From assembly GCA_963837365.1 (NCBI GenBank), contig CAWIMW010000003.1, forward strand, positions 911,533-975,532: 64,000 nt of DNA, read 5' to 3'. The position numbers were made by a program, and so were the translations under genes. Positions within the stretch are counted from its first letter, which is position 1. Each line of letters starts with the position of its first letter. This document shows, piece by piece, positions 35,159-44,561 of this stretch. The DNA comes from CAWBXL01 sp963837365. GTDB taxonomy: Bacteria > Acidobacteriota > Terriglobia > Terriglobales > Acidobacteriaceae. The notes under the pieces were generated by a model. That model saw only the letters and a list, made by a program, of their open reading frames with translations. It did no database searches and was not told the DNA's origin.

Positions 35159-37081
35159 ATGAACCCTACCATGTCGAATCAGACCCGGAACGAAGTAAGT
35201 TTGCTCAGCGATCAGGACTTTTATCTCTTCAACGAGGGCAGCCACTACCGTATTTACGAAAAGTTAGGCTCGCACCCTATGACCATAGATGGGCAGGCCG
35301 GGACCTGCTTTGGGGTCTGGGCCCCAAACGCACGGGAGGTTTCTGTGGTGGGAGACTTCAACCGCTGGAACGGGCAGGCACACCGGCTCGCACCCCGGGG
35401 CAGTTCGGGCATCTGGGAAGGATTCTTACCGGGGATCGGCAAGGGCACACTCTACAAATTTCACATCGTTTCCCAGCACAACGGTCATGTAGGAGACAAG
35501 GCTGATCCGGTGGGGATATTCCATGAACAGCCGCCGCGGACTGCATCCGTAGTGTGGGAACTTGACCATCAGTGGTCGGACGGTGAGTGGATGACCGAGC
35601 GGGGACGCAGGCAATCTGTACACGCGCCGATGTCACTCTATGAAGTGCATCTGGGTTCGTGGATGCGCGTGCCGGAAGATGATAATCGCTCCCTTACCTA
35701 CCGGGAAATCGCGCCCAAGCTTGCTGAATACTGCCGGCGCATGAATTTCACCCACGTTGAACTGCTGCCCATCATGGAGCACCCGTTCTACGGCTCGTGG
35801 GGGTATCAAACCACCGGATACTTTGCTCCGACTTCGCGCTATGGAACCCCGCAGGACTTCATGTATTTCGTGGAGTGCCTGCACCAACATGGGGTAGGCG
35901 TCATTCTGGATTGGGTGCCATCGCACTTTCCTTCCGACGGGCATGGGCTGGCATATTTCGATGGAACGCATCTCTACGAACATGCCGACTGGCGCAAGGG
36001 ATTCCATCCTGATTGGAACACTTACATTTTCAATTACGGGCGCAACGAAGTCCGCAGTTTCCTGATGTCGAGCGCCATGTTCTGGCTGGACAAGTATCAC
36101 ATTGACGGATTGCGGGTGGATGCGGTGGCCTCGATGCTCTACCTCGACTATTCCCGCAAAGAGGGTGAATGGATCCCCAACCAATATGGCGGGCGCGAAA
36201 ACCTCGAAGCCATTGATTTCCTACAGCGCTTCAACCTGGAAGCTTACAAGGAGCATCCGGATATTGTGACCATGGCGGAAGAATCCACTGCCTGGCCTTC
36301 GGTGTCCCGGCCCACATACGTGGGCGGACTTGGCTTTGGCTACAAATGGGACATGGGGTGGATGCACGACACGCTCGCATACTTTCAGCATGAGCCGATT
36401 CACCGCAAATTTCACCACAACCAGCTGACGTTTCGTTCTTTATACAGCTTCACGGAGAATTTCGTTCTCCCGCTTTCGCACGATGAAGTGGTCCACGGCA
36501 AAGGGTCGCTGATCGGAAAAATGCCGGGTGATGAATGGCAGAAGTTCGCCAACCTGCGGCTCATGTACGGATACATGTACGCGCAGTCCGGGAAAAAGCT
36601 GTTGTTTATGGGCGACGAATTTGGACAGGTGTGCGAGTGGAAGCATGACAGCAGTCTGGAGTGGCACGTGCTGCAATACCGGGTCCATAGCGGAGTGCAA
36701 AAATGGGTGGAACAATTGAACCGGGTTTACCGCGAACAACCCGGCTTACATGAACTGGATAATGATCCTGCGGGCTTTGAGTGGGTGGACGCCAATGACA
36801 GCGGCGACAGCGTGCTCACCTTCCTCCGCAAAGGAAAATCCACGGGGGACACGGTTTTGGTGGTTTGCAACTTTACTCCTGTGCCGCGAGAGAAATATGT
36901 CGTGGGGGTTCCTGGCGATGGTTATTGGCGGGAATTACTGAATAGCGATGCCGGTGACTATGGCGGGAGTAACGTGGGGAATGGCGGAGGAGTGCACAGC
37001 CAGGGGATTTCTGCGCATGGGCGGCCTTATTCACTTCAGTTGACCTTGCCTCCGCTGGCGGTTCTCTTTCTTAAGCGATAA
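35159..37081 (+). CDS. glgB: 1,4-alpha-glucan branching enzyme (GH13)
   Basis: 640 residues from ATG 35159 (MSNQT at 35171 is an alternative). A CBM48 domain comes first (REVSVVGDFNRWNGQAHRL), then the GH13 barrel with the nucleophile aspartate in DGLRVDAVASMLYLDYSRK, the acid glutamate in MAEESTAWPSVSRP and the LPLSHDEVVHGKGSLIGKMP segment diagnostic of GlgB, and a C-terminal beta domain. It creates alpha-1,6 branches in glycogen. It lacks the extra N1 domain of the long GlgB type, so it is the shorter class. The adjacent GH57 gene suggests a glycogen locus. Confidence 0.95.
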   Translation: MNPTMSNQTRNEVSLLSDQDFYLFNEGSHYRIYEKLGSHPMTIDGQAGTCFGVWAPNAREVSVVGDFNRWNGQAHRLAPRGSSGIWEGFLPGIGKGTLYKFHIVSQHNGHVGDKADPVGIFHEQPPRTASVVWELDHQWSDGEWMTERGRRQSVHAPMSLYEVHLGSWMRVPEDDNRSLTYREIAPKLAEYCRRMNFTHVELLPIMEHPFYGSWGYQTTGYFAPTSRYGTPQDFMYFVECLHQHGVGVILDWVPSHFPSDGHGLAYFDGTHLYEHADWRKGFHPDWNTYIFNYGRNEVRSFLMSSAMFWLDKYHIDGLRVDAVASMLYLDYSRKEGEWIPNQYGGRENLEAIDFLQRFNLEAYKEHPDIVTMAEESTAWPSVSRPTYVGGLGFGYKWDMGWMHDTLAYFQHEPIHRKFHHNQLTFRSLYSFTENFVLPLSHDEVVHGKGSLIGKMPGDEWQKFANLRLMYGYMYAQSGKKLLFMGDEFGQVCEWKHDSSLEWHVLQYRVHSGVQKWVEQLNRVYREQPGLHELDNDPAGFEWVDANDSGDSVLTFLRKGKSTGDTVLVVCNFTPVPREKYVVGVPGDGYWRELLNSDAGDYGGSNVGNGGGVHSQGISAHGRPYSLQLTLPPLAVLFLKR

Positions 37082-37305
37082 ACCTGTGTGGAGCCTGCCC
37101 ATAAGGGCTACCCTAAGTGGTTTGGGCCAGGTTGGTTCTGTTGTCCGGTTTCCGGTGGTAACTTCCGAGTCGCCGACAACCAAGGAGTTGGTGTAGGCGC
37201 CCTCGTACAATGTCCGGATAGCCGATTTTACGGCAATTTGCTGAAGACACAGATCGATCTCGATAGAACCAAAGCTGTGAAACGAAGCCAGTGCTGAGCG
37301 GCTTG
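37082..37305. other. Intergenic region between glgB and the small secreted gene
   Basis: About 220 bases with no gene or clear hairpin repeat; it should contain the glgB transcript end. The TATAAT promoter element of the next gene follows at its right edge. Confidence 0.5.
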
Positions 37306-37311
37306 TATAAT
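37306..37311 (+). promoter_or_regulatory. Consensus -10 element TATAAT close to the small secreted gene
   Basis: A perfect TATAAT ends 11 bases before ATG 37323, and a TG pair lies immediately before it. The expected transcription start would fall about 5 bases before the ATG, and no Shine-Dalgarno sequence is present, so the following gene may be translated from a leaderless or nearly leaderless mRNA. No good -35 element is visible at 17-18 bases spacing. Confidence 0.5.
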
Positions 37312-37322
37312 ACTGTTTGCGC

Positions 37323-37604
37323 ATGAAACGGCTTCACGCAATTTGGATTCTCGCCGCAGTGCTCGCTCTCGGGCCTGGATACACCGTCCTGCCCGTTCGA
37401 ATGGAACGCGGTGCTGAGGTTCAAGTGCTGTTATGCCTATCTGAGCAGCATGGCGAGCAGCAATTTTCGAATCTAAAACCACCTATCATCTGGGAGGAAA
37501 CGGCAAATCCCATTTCATCAGACTACGACGCTCCTCAGAGCAATAGGTTCGTCTGGCCTTCGGCCTATAAGCGTCCTCCTCCACATTCTCTCGTCCAGTT
37601 CTAA
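37323..37604 (+). CDS. Small putative secreted protein upstream of the SecA-like fusion
   Basis: 93 residues from ATG 37323. The first 20 residues (MKRLHAIWILAAVLALGPGY) form a hydrophobic signal-like segment; the rest is polar, Pro-rich and without a recognised domain (FVWPSAYKRPPPHSLVQF end). A C-terminal CaaX-like box is not present. It ends 51 bases before the SecA-ICMT gene, so both are probably on one transcript from the TATAAT at 37306. It could be a substrate or accessory factor, which is speculation; it may also be a chance frame, but the promoter placement argues for a gene. Confidence 0.5.
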   Translation: MKRLHAIWILAAVLALGPGYTVLPVRMERGAEVQVLLCLSEQHGEQQFSNLKPPIIWEETANPISSDYDAPQSNRFVWPSAYKRPPPHSLVQF

Positions 37605-37655
37605 GCTGCGAAATTTCAAAAAGATAACTCAGTACAGCCTTGGACAGGGGGGCAT

Positions 37656-40541
37656 GTGTGCCATTTTCTTAAGTGTTTGCCTATCAGGCCGGCCTCGGCC
37701 GGGTACCACAAGAAGTCCTTTGACTGGATCGATTCCCGCCGCCATCAACTCGAAGCGGTATCCGACGATGACTTGAAGGCCGTAGCGAGAGGTGCTCATA
37801 CATTGCCCGAAACCCTTGCAGTGGTGGCAGTTCTAGCCGAGCGTCTTCTCGGCTTCAAAATGTTCGATGTACAGCTCCATTGTGCACATGTCCTCGCCGA
37901 TGGAAAGATCGCCGAAATGCAGACGGGCGAAGGCAAGACGCTCAGCGCCGTTCCAGCGGTCGTCTGGCTGGCACGGGCGGGCAACGGCGTTCACGTCATG
38001 ACGGTGAATGACTACCTCGCGCGTCGGGACGCCAAATGGATGAAGCCTATTTACGCGTTCTTTGGTCTTTCCGTCGGTTGCATCCAGCAGAACATGGACT
38101 GTCGCCAGAGGAAGCAAGCCTATGCCTGCGATATCACCTATGCCACTGCCAATGAGATCGGCTTCGATTTTCTTCGTGACCAGACTGCTTTCTACCCCAA
38201 AGACCAAGTGCATCGACCGTTCGCAGCAGCGGTAATTGACGAGGCCGATTCCATCCTGATCGATGAAGCGCGCATTCCCCTGGTGCTCGCTGGCCCACAG
38301 CCAGCGGAAGATACGCTAGCTGATCGTGTCGATCAATTGACTCGCTACTTCAAACATCCCTTGCATTTTACCTACGATGAGTACGCGCACAACATTGCCC
38401 TCACCGATGCCGGGATTCAGGCAGTTGAAGACGCCTTCAGATGCCCCAATCTATTTGCCGAGGAGAACCTGCGGCTTTTGATTGCCGTTCAGGATTCCAT
38501 CCATGCTCGCGCACTTCTCCGCCGGGACATCGACTACATGGTTCAAAGCCGGTCCATCGAATCCATCGATGAGTTTAAGGGGCGCATTGTGAAGGAGCGG
38601 CGATGGCCTGCCGGCCTGCACGCCGCACTTGAAGCAAAGGAAGGAGTGGCACTTAAGACACAGGGGAAAGTTCTTGCATCCATCACTCTCCAGAATCTGA
38701 TTTCGCTTTATCCCGAGATCTGCGGCATGACCGGGACGGCAGCGACTCAGGCAGACGAGTTTCATTCCATCTACTCGCTCGAAGTAGAGGTGATTCCTCC
38801 TAACCGTCCCAACATCCGAGCCGACCTGCCAGACAGGATATTTGCCACCAAGCATGAGAAAGAGCAAGCTGTTGCGGCCGAAGTGCGGCGCATCCACGAA
38901 ACTGGTCAGCCTGTGCTGGTAGGAACCAGCAGCGTGCAGGAGTCGGAGCGTCTCAGCACCCAACTTGCGGATATTCCTCACGATGTTCTGAATGCACGCA
39001 ACGAAGAAGAGGAAGCTGGAATCATTGCTAGAGCAGGCGAAGCTGGAGCCGTGACGATCTCCACCAATATGGCGGGACGGGGCACCGACATTCGATTAGG
39101 TGAAGGTGTGGATCGTTTGGGAGGATTATTCATACTCGGAACCAGCCGGCACGAGAGTCGCCGCATCGATCATCAGCTACGAGGGCGCGCTGGACGCCAG
39201 GGCGACCCGGGCAGTTCCCAATTCTTCGTCTCGCTCGAAGATGACCTGCTTGTGAAGTATGGCATCAACGATCCCGAGTTCCACCACACTCCTGAGAGCG
39301 TTCAGCGGCTCATCGAAGGCCAACACCTCGAGACTCGCAAATTCCTTGCCAAATATGAATACGTGATTGAGGGGCAAAGGCAAGCCGTTCAGCAAAGGCG
39401 GCAGCCGATCCTCAGTGGGGAAAGGCCCTGTTCATCCGAACTGGAGAGACTGATCTCCCTTGTCACCATCGATGAGCTTTGGGCCGAACATCTCGAGGCG
39501 GTCGCGGAATTGCGCGATGGCTCCCAGTGGATATCGTTGGGCGGCAAAGATCCGCTCCACTACTACCTGAAGGCAGTTCACCAAATGTTTGAAGAGTTAG
39601 AACAGAGCATTCACGAAGAAATTCTCAAACGCGTGGCTGAGACCCGGGTGTCTGGCCTTAGTCCAATGGAACGCGGTGCAACTTGGACGTACCTAACTAC
39701 GGACCAACCATTCGGAAGTATGCAGGAGAGGTTCATCCGCGGCGCGATCGCCAAAATTAAAGAGCACAGGAACCGAAAAGCTGCATACCTGAAGGCTACA
39801 AACCTATCCGGCCATTCAAACCCTGAAACCATTCCGCCCACCCAGAAAAGATTGGGCCGAGAAACGGTCAATAGATTTGCGGGCATCATTCTGACCCTTG
39901 TTCTTGGCTTTCTGATGTGGCTTAGGCGCGAGCACATGGAAGCCATGCTCAGGGCCGTTCACTATCCACTTCTTGCTTCCTTTGGTTTGTGGATCGCATT
40001 TACCCTTTACTGGAGCCGAGCATCCATTGGCGATTCCACGATTGCACATTCGGAATCACGAGGTTCACGCTTCATTCACGAGATTCTCCTGAATACGGCG
40101 TTTCTGCTTCTGTTTCTGCAAATATCCCCGCACATTCCAGGGCTAGCGTATCGCTTCTTGCCGAAATCGAGGATCTTCACAACAGCGGGCCTCATCTTGC
40201 AGATCGCCATGTTCATCCTCGCGATTTGGGCTCGGTTTCACCTCGGGCGCCACTGGCGAGGAGTCATTGCCATTTTGGGTAACCATCAACTGATTCGGTC
40301 AGGACCATACCGCCTAGTGAGGCATCCCATCTACACGGCCATGTTGGGAATGTTTGTCGGGACCGCCATGGTCTCTGGCGGACTGTACGCATTGCTTGGT
40401 GTGGTCCTCGCCGCGGTCGCATACTGGCGAAAGGTTCGAGTCGAAGAACACTACCTCCATCAGGCATTTGGCGACGAATATGCGGAGTATAGTCGAATTA
40501 CTCCAGTGCTTATTCCTCTCCGTATTATCCGGCGTTCGTAG
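37656..40541 (+). CDS. SecA2-like translocase ATPase fused to a C-terminal ICMT/PEMT-type membrane methyltransferase
   Basis: 961 residues from GTG 37656, preceded by GGGGGG five bases upstream. Residues about 30-535 are the SecA motor: Walker A MQTGEGKTLSA (88-98), DEAD Walker B VIDEADSILIDEAR (193-206), a preprotein cross-linking region (about 210-330), CGMTGTA, and NBD2 with NMAGRGTDIRLG (471-482) and LRGRAGRQGDPGSSQFFVSL (508-527). The helical scaffold is present (VTIDELWAEHLEAVAELRDG), but only about 15 residues stand where the helical wing domain (over 100 residues in housekeeping SecA) should be, as in mycobacterial SecA2. The zinc-binding C-terminal tail is absent. Instead residues 735-961 form a polytopic domain with about five helices and the ICMT/PEMT hallmark SGPYRLVRHPIYTA (882-895) and EEHYLHQAFGDEYAEY. 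No SecY or other Sec gene is nearby. A membrane-tethered or modification-coupled accessory exporter is inferred. Confidence 0.9.
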   Translation: MCHFLKCLPIRPASAGYHKKSFDWIDSRRHQLEAVSDDDLKAVARGAHTLPETLAVVAVLAERLLGFKMFDVQLHCAHVLADGKIAEMQTGEGKTLSAVPAVVWLARAGNGVHVMTVNDYLARRDAKWMKPIYAFFGLSVGCIQQNMDCRQRKQAYACDITYATANEIGFDFLRDQTAFYPKDQVHRPFAAAVIDEADSILIDEARIPLVLAGPQPAEDTLADRVDQLTRYFKHPLHFTYDEYAHNIALTDAGIQAVEDAFRCPNLFAEENLRLLIAVQDSIHARALLRRDIDYMVQSRSIESIDEFKGRIVKERRWPAGLHAALEAKEGVALKTQGKVLASITLQNLISLYPEICGMTGTAATQADEFHSIYSLEVEVIPPNRPNIRADLPDRIFATKHEKEQAVAAEVRRIHETGQPVLVGTSSVQESERLSTQLADIPHDVLNARNEEEEAGIIARAGEAGAVTISTNMAGRGTDIRLGEGVDRLGGLFILGTSRHESRRIDHQLRGRAGRQGDPGSSQFFVSLEDDLLVKYGINDPEFHHTPESVQRLIEGQHLETRKFLAKYEYVIEGQRQAVQQRRQPILSGERPCSSELERLISLVTIDELWAEHLEAVAELRDGSQWISLGGKDPLHYYLKAVHQMFEELEQSIHEEILKRVAETRVSGLSPMERGATWTYLTTDQPFGSMQERFIRGAIAKIKEHRNRKAAYLKATNLSGHSNPETIPPTQKRLGRETVNRFAGIILTLVLGFLMWLRREHMEAMLRAVHYPLLASFGLWIAFTLYWSRASIGDSTIAHSESRGSRFIHEILLNTAFLLLFLQISPHIPGLAYRFLPKSRIFTTAGLILQIAMFILAIWARFHLGRHWRGVIAILGNHQLIRSGPYRLVRHPIYTAMLGMFVGTAMVSGGLYALLGVVLAAVAYWRKVRVEEHYLHQAFGDEYAEYSRITPVLIPLRIIRRS

Positions 40542-40834
40542 TTTTCTTTAGCTCGGGAAGGGGATTGCGATGCCTGAACTGAGCTAGCCGATCCGCTGTA
40601 GAAATTGGTGCACTATCGCCGAGGCACTCATCGAACAAGCGAAGTGGTTCACATGGACCTATAGTCGGCTTTTGTCGGACAGATGACCCTGCGCAGAGCA
40701 CCGCTCCCGAGTTACGTGCAATTCGGAACGAATTCTCAGGTAAGCGCTTGTCGGGCTTTGCCCCGGCACACGGTACAAGTTCTCTCCTCACGTTTCTCTT
40801 TCCCTCCATGCTATTCTCCTCTTAACTGCTCCTC
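40542..40834. other. Intergenic region without recognisable gene
   Basis: About 290 bases between the SecA fusion and the LPS permease. No convincing frame, hairpin repeat or terminator is visible, though it must contain the transcript end of the former and the promoter of the latter. Confidence 0.5.
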
Positions 40835-43165
40835 ATGCGCATCCTCACCCGGTACATCCTGCGCGAGATTACCTATCACGCCCTGATTGGCGCGGCCGTA
40901 TTCACGTTTGTTCTTTTTACCCAAAACCTGGCACGAATTCTGGAGCTGGTCGTCCGCAATAGCGCTCCCCTGCCCAGCGTGGCTGAACTTTTCTTTTTGA
41001 CGGTACCGGGGGCCCTTACCTACACAATTCCCATGGGAGTGCTGATTGGCATCCTGATTGGCCTCAGCCGGCTGGCCGCCGACAGCGAAATTACGGCGAT
41101 GCGTGCCAGTGGCATTGGAGTCTGGACGTTTCTGCGGATCGTTTCCATTTTTGTGCTGGCTGGCTGGCTGCTGGCGTTGGTAAACAGCGTATATGTAGCC
41201 CCCATGTCGCAAGCCGCCCTAGCCCGTTTACAGAACCGGCTCAAGGGTTCACAGGTTTCGTTTGAAGTTCAACCACGCGTCTTTTACGAAGGTTTCCCCA
41301 AGCGGGTTCTTTATGTTCAGGATGTAAAAAGCGCAGAGGGCGCAGCCATTTGGAAAGGTGTTTTTATCGCCGATACCACAAATCCTGCCGCGCCCCGCAT
41401 CACCCTGGCCCGCGAAGGGATTCTGGTCAGCGAAGGGCCGGACACCCTACATCTGCATTTGATCGGGGGGGCGATCCATGAAACCGATCCACAATCACCC
41501 AGTGACTATCAGATTAAAACCTTCGATGAGACCGATTTCCCAATTGCTTTACCGCAGGCTGATAACAAAGAACAGGGACCGGCGCCGCTCAGCCAGTTGG
41601 GCACCACTGAACTGCTCAACAAAGCCACAGGACTCAAAGAATACGTCAAGCGTTGGTACCTCATTGAGTTTCATCGCCGCTTTGCGCTTCCTACGGCTTG
41701 TGTCGTGCTCGGGTTGGTTGGCATTCCTCTAGGGCTCTCCTCGAAAAAGGGAGGCAAGTCGGCCGGGTTTGTAATCACCATTGTTTTGGTGTTCGCCTAC
41801 TACTCGGTCTCGCTGCTGGGTGTGTCCCTGGCGAAGCAGGGTAAGCTCTCTCCGTTTCTGGGAGTCTGGCTCGCGGACATTGTTTTTCTTGCGGGCGGTT
41901 GTTTTCTGATCTGGAGGGCTGAGCGCAGGCCTTTAGAAATTCACTTTTTGAAGGGCTGGAAAAAGCAAAAACCATCCCCGGCGAAAACCAATGGAGCGGC
42001 TGCGTCCCGCACCACCGGCAACGGTAGAGCATTCCAGAAAGCTGCCGGGAGGCGGCGTGTATTCAGGGCGAGCTTTCCGATGATTTTGGATGATTACGTT
42101 CTGCGCGATTTCAGCCTGTATCTGGTGATGATCTTTGCCGCGTTTCTGACTTTGTTTCTGGTGTTCACACTCTTCGAGTTGCTGGGCGACATTCTGCGCA
42201 ACCAGATCTCTCCTTTGGTGGTTGCGGAGTATCTGCTGAATGTATCGCCGTATTTCCTTTACGCGATTGCCCCCCTTGGCACGCTTTTTGCGGTGGTCAT
42301 TACTCTTGGATTGATGCAGCGCTCCAACGAAATTACCGCTATCAAAGCCACCGGCACGAGCATTTACCGCATTGTGGTGCCAATCCTGGTCGCTGCCGGT
42401 ATGGTCGCTGTGGGGTTGTTCGTTTTCGACCAACTCTACTTCCCTCACACCAATAAACGGCAGGACGCATTGCGCAACCAGATCAAAGGCAAGCCGCCGC
42501 AAACCTATTTGAATCCCGACAGAAAATGGATTTTCGGGCAACACTCGACCATCTACTACTACCAGCTATTCGATTCGGACAAAGACCAGTTTGGCAGCCT
42601 CTCCGCTTTTCAGTTCGATCCCCATACTTTCGCCTTAATCGAACGTATTTATGCCAGCCGGGCAAACTGGGACGAGCGTTTGCACCGGTGGGTGTGCACG
42701 CAGGGATGGAGCCGCAGCTTGCAGGGATCTGCAATCGAACACTACGGGACCTTCGACGTTGCTACCTTCAATGCCATAAGCGAACCACCCAGCTATTTCA
42801 AAAAAGAAGTCAAACAATCCTCAGAGATGAGTTATGGAGAACTCAAGCGCTACATTCATGACTTGCAACAAAGCGGCTTCGATGTAGTCCGTTTGAAAGT
42901 GCAACTGTATAAGAAGTTCGCCTTCCCCGTAATTGTTCTGGTGATGGCAGTACTGGCGGTCCCCTTCTCCGTGTCTACGGGCAAGCGCGGGGCCATTGCC
43001 GGGGTGGCGGTGGCAGCGGGAATTGCGGTGGTCTACCTGACGGTCTCCGGTTTGTTTGAGGCCATGGGCAATGTCAGCCAGTTGCCCCCGGTTTTAGCGG
43101 CATGGTCGCCCGACCTGATTTTTGGCCTGGTGGGTGGCTACCTGATCTTGAAAGTCCCAACTTAA
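40835..43165 (+). CDS. LptF-LptG fusion, lipopolysaccharide export permease
   Basis: 776 residues from ATG 40835. It contains two complete YjgP/YjgQ permease units in tandem. The first (1-375) starts RILTRYILREITYHALIG and ends with three helices around GLVGIPLGLSSKKGGKSAG; the second (about 410-776) starts MILDDYVLRDFSLYLVM and ends AVPFSVSTGKRGAIAGVAVA. Each unit has three N-terminal helices, a periplasmic beta-jellyroll domain and three C-terminal helices. In most Gram-negatives these are two proteins that form a heterodimer with the LptB ATPase to extract LPS from the inner membrane. The linker (about 380-410) is Lys/Ala rich. No LptB, LptC or LptA lies in the window. Confidence 0.9.
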   Translation: MRILTRYILREITYHALIGAAVFTFVLFTQNLARILELVVRNSAPLPSVAELFFLTVPGALTYTIPMGVLIGILIGLSRLAADSEITAMRASGIGVWTFLRIVSIFVLAGWLLALVNSVYVAPMSQAALARLQNRLKGSQVSFEVQPRVFYEGFPKRVLYVQDVKSAEGAAIWKGVFIADTTNPAAPRITLAREGILVSEGPDTLHLHLIGGAIHETDPQSPSDYQIKTFDETDFPIALPQADNKEQGPAPLSQLGTTELLNKATGLKEYVKRWYLIEFHRRFALPTACVVLGLVGIPLGLSSKKGGKSAGFVITIVLVFAYYSVSLLGVSLAKQGKLSPFLGVWLADIVFLAGGCFLIWRAERRPLEIHFLKGWKKQKPSPAKTNGAAASRTTGNGRAFQKAAGRRRVFRASFPMILDDYVLRDFSLYLVMIFAAFLTLFLVFTLFELLGDILRNQISPLVVAEYLLNVSPYFLYAIAPLGTLFAVVITLGLMQRSNEITAIKATGTSIYRIVVPILVAAGMVAVGLFVFDQLYFPHTNKRQDALRNQIKGKPPQTYLNPDRKWIFGQHSTIYYYQLFDSDKDQFGSLSAFQFDPHTFALIERIYASRANWDERLHRWVCTQGWSRSLQGSAIEHYGTFDVATFNAISEPPSYFKKEVKQSSEMSYGELKRYIHDLQQSGFDVVRLKVQLYKKFAFPVIVLVMAVLAVPFSVSTGKRGAIAGVAVAAGIAVVYLTVSGLFEAMGNVSQLPPVLAAWSPDLIFGLVGGYLILKVPT

Positions 43166-43175
43166 ACTTTGCCGC

Positions 43176-44390
43176 CTACTTCACTAACACGGCAGAGGGA
43201 TTGTTGCCGGTGGCGATGACAGTTCCTACGTTGGTTAAAGCACCAGCTGTCGGGTCATGGATCACATAGGCCGACAGTGAAGATGAACCGTTGTTGGCAG
43301 AAAAAACATACTGGCCGTCGTGCTGGGCTGAGACCCAAACCGGCGAGGCCCCGGTGGATACTGCCGGTGGACTCATCGCCGTCAACGCGCCTGTGACCGT
43401 GGCGACGGAGTATTGCAGAACCCGGTTTAATTTGTGATCTGACACGTACAGAAAGGTTCCCGAGGGCGGAGTTATTACCGCCGGATGGACGATCACCATA
43501 GTGCCAGGCTCTCCACCATTTGCGGAAAAGGGAGAGCCAGTGATTTCCAACAAATCCCCGGGATCTTTGTGGTTATTGGTGCAATTCAACGAAGGTTTGT
43601 CACAGACTTCGTAAACCGAAATATCCCCCGAACTCCCGTTCGCATTGGCTACATACAAGAAGATTGAATTCGAACTTGGGTTTGCAGGATCATCCGGCGT
43701 CACTACCATTCCCATTGGGGTAGTCCCACTGGTGACGGGAAAACCGGTCAAAGCAGTCAACACTCCGCTTCCGTCCACAGAATAACCAGAAATTGTGCTG
43801 TCGACTGAGTTTGTAGCATATAAATACTTTCCATCCGGGGTCACCGCAATAGCAGTTGCATTGTCCAAAGTTGGATTGCCCCCCGGCTGCACCACAGCCG
43901 TCAGCGCTCCACCGGTTCCAATGGAAAACACTGAAATGGTGCTCGCATCGGAGTTACCCAGGGCGCCCTGGTCCAGCACAAAGAGCAATTTACCGGCCGC
44001 GTCCATCGCCATTGCGACGGGGTTTGAGTCCGTACCGATAGCGGTATTCGGAGTTACGGCGGTCAGAGTGCCGCCGCTGGTGATGGTGTAGCGAGAGATA
44101 TCGCCGCTGTCGCGGTTGGCCACGAAAATGGCATTGCCGTCCGGCGTCATGATAGCTGCGGACGGACGCGTTCCAGTCGCGACGCCAGCGCCGTTGGTGG
44201 TCGTTTTGCCAGTGGCGCGATCAATCTGGAACGGAGAAAGCAGCTGGTCACCCTGGGTGGCGACAAAAATGTAACCGGTACCGATAACACCCGGATTCGA
44301 CTGCGGATTTGTGGTACTCGATCCACCACAACTAATCCAGGTCGCAATCCCGGCCAAAACCAGCAACCCTACCAGAACACGGCACTTCAT
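43176..44390 (-). CDS. Lipoprotein with lactonase/YncE-like seven-bladed beta-propeller
   Basis: 404 residues from ATG 44390. A lipoprotein signal (VLVGLLVLAGIATWISCGGS) with the cysteine after ISC is followed by a Ser/Asn spacer. The remainder has repeated blades of the form 'MTPDGNAIFVANRDSGDISR', 'VTPDGKYLYATNSVDSTISG' and a final SAQHDGQYVFSANNGSSSLS, characteristic of the 6-phosphogluconolactonase-like/surface-antigen propeller. Such extracytoplasmic propellers in acidobacteria have no proven enzyme activity. Its 3' end is ten bases from the LptFG stop. Confidence 0.85.
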   Translation of the reverse strand: MKCRVLVGLLVLAGIATWISCGGSSTTNPQSNPGVIGTGYIFVATQGDQLLSPFQIDRATGKTTTNGAGVATGTRPSAAIMTPDGNAIFVANRDSGDISRYTITSGGTLTAVTPNTAIGTDSNPVAMAMDAAGKLLFVLDQGALGNSDASTISVFSIGTGGALTAVVQPGGNPTLDNATAIAVTPDGKYLYATNSVDSTISGYSVDGSGVLTALTGFPVTSGTTPMGMVVTPDDPANPSSNSIFLYVANANGSSGDISVYEVCDKPSLNCTNNHKDPGDLLEITGSPFSANGGEPGTMVIVHPAVITPPSGTFLYVSDHKLNRVLQYSVATVTGALTAMSPPAVSTGASPVWVSAQHDGQYVFSANNGSSSLSAYVIHDPTAGALTNVGTVIATGNNPSAVLVK

Positions 44391-44561
44391 CCCTATTCTT
44401 TCTCCTCAACGACCCCGACCATGCCCTGGAGGCCGGAAATTAGCAATCATTTATGTATCAGGAATACGCGGGAAGAGCAAACCTGCGCCATGCGGTTGGA
44501 ACGCGGCACCGGCCATCCGAGTTGCCCGCCGACCCGCTGTTTCTTCAACAATCTGCTGAAT

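Noticed and set aside
37656..40541. Possibility that the SecA and methyltransferase parts are two genes joined by a read-through error
   Set aside because: The frame runs uninterrupted through the linker (residues about 670-740) with ordinary codon composition and no start with ribosome-binding site at the head of the second domain.
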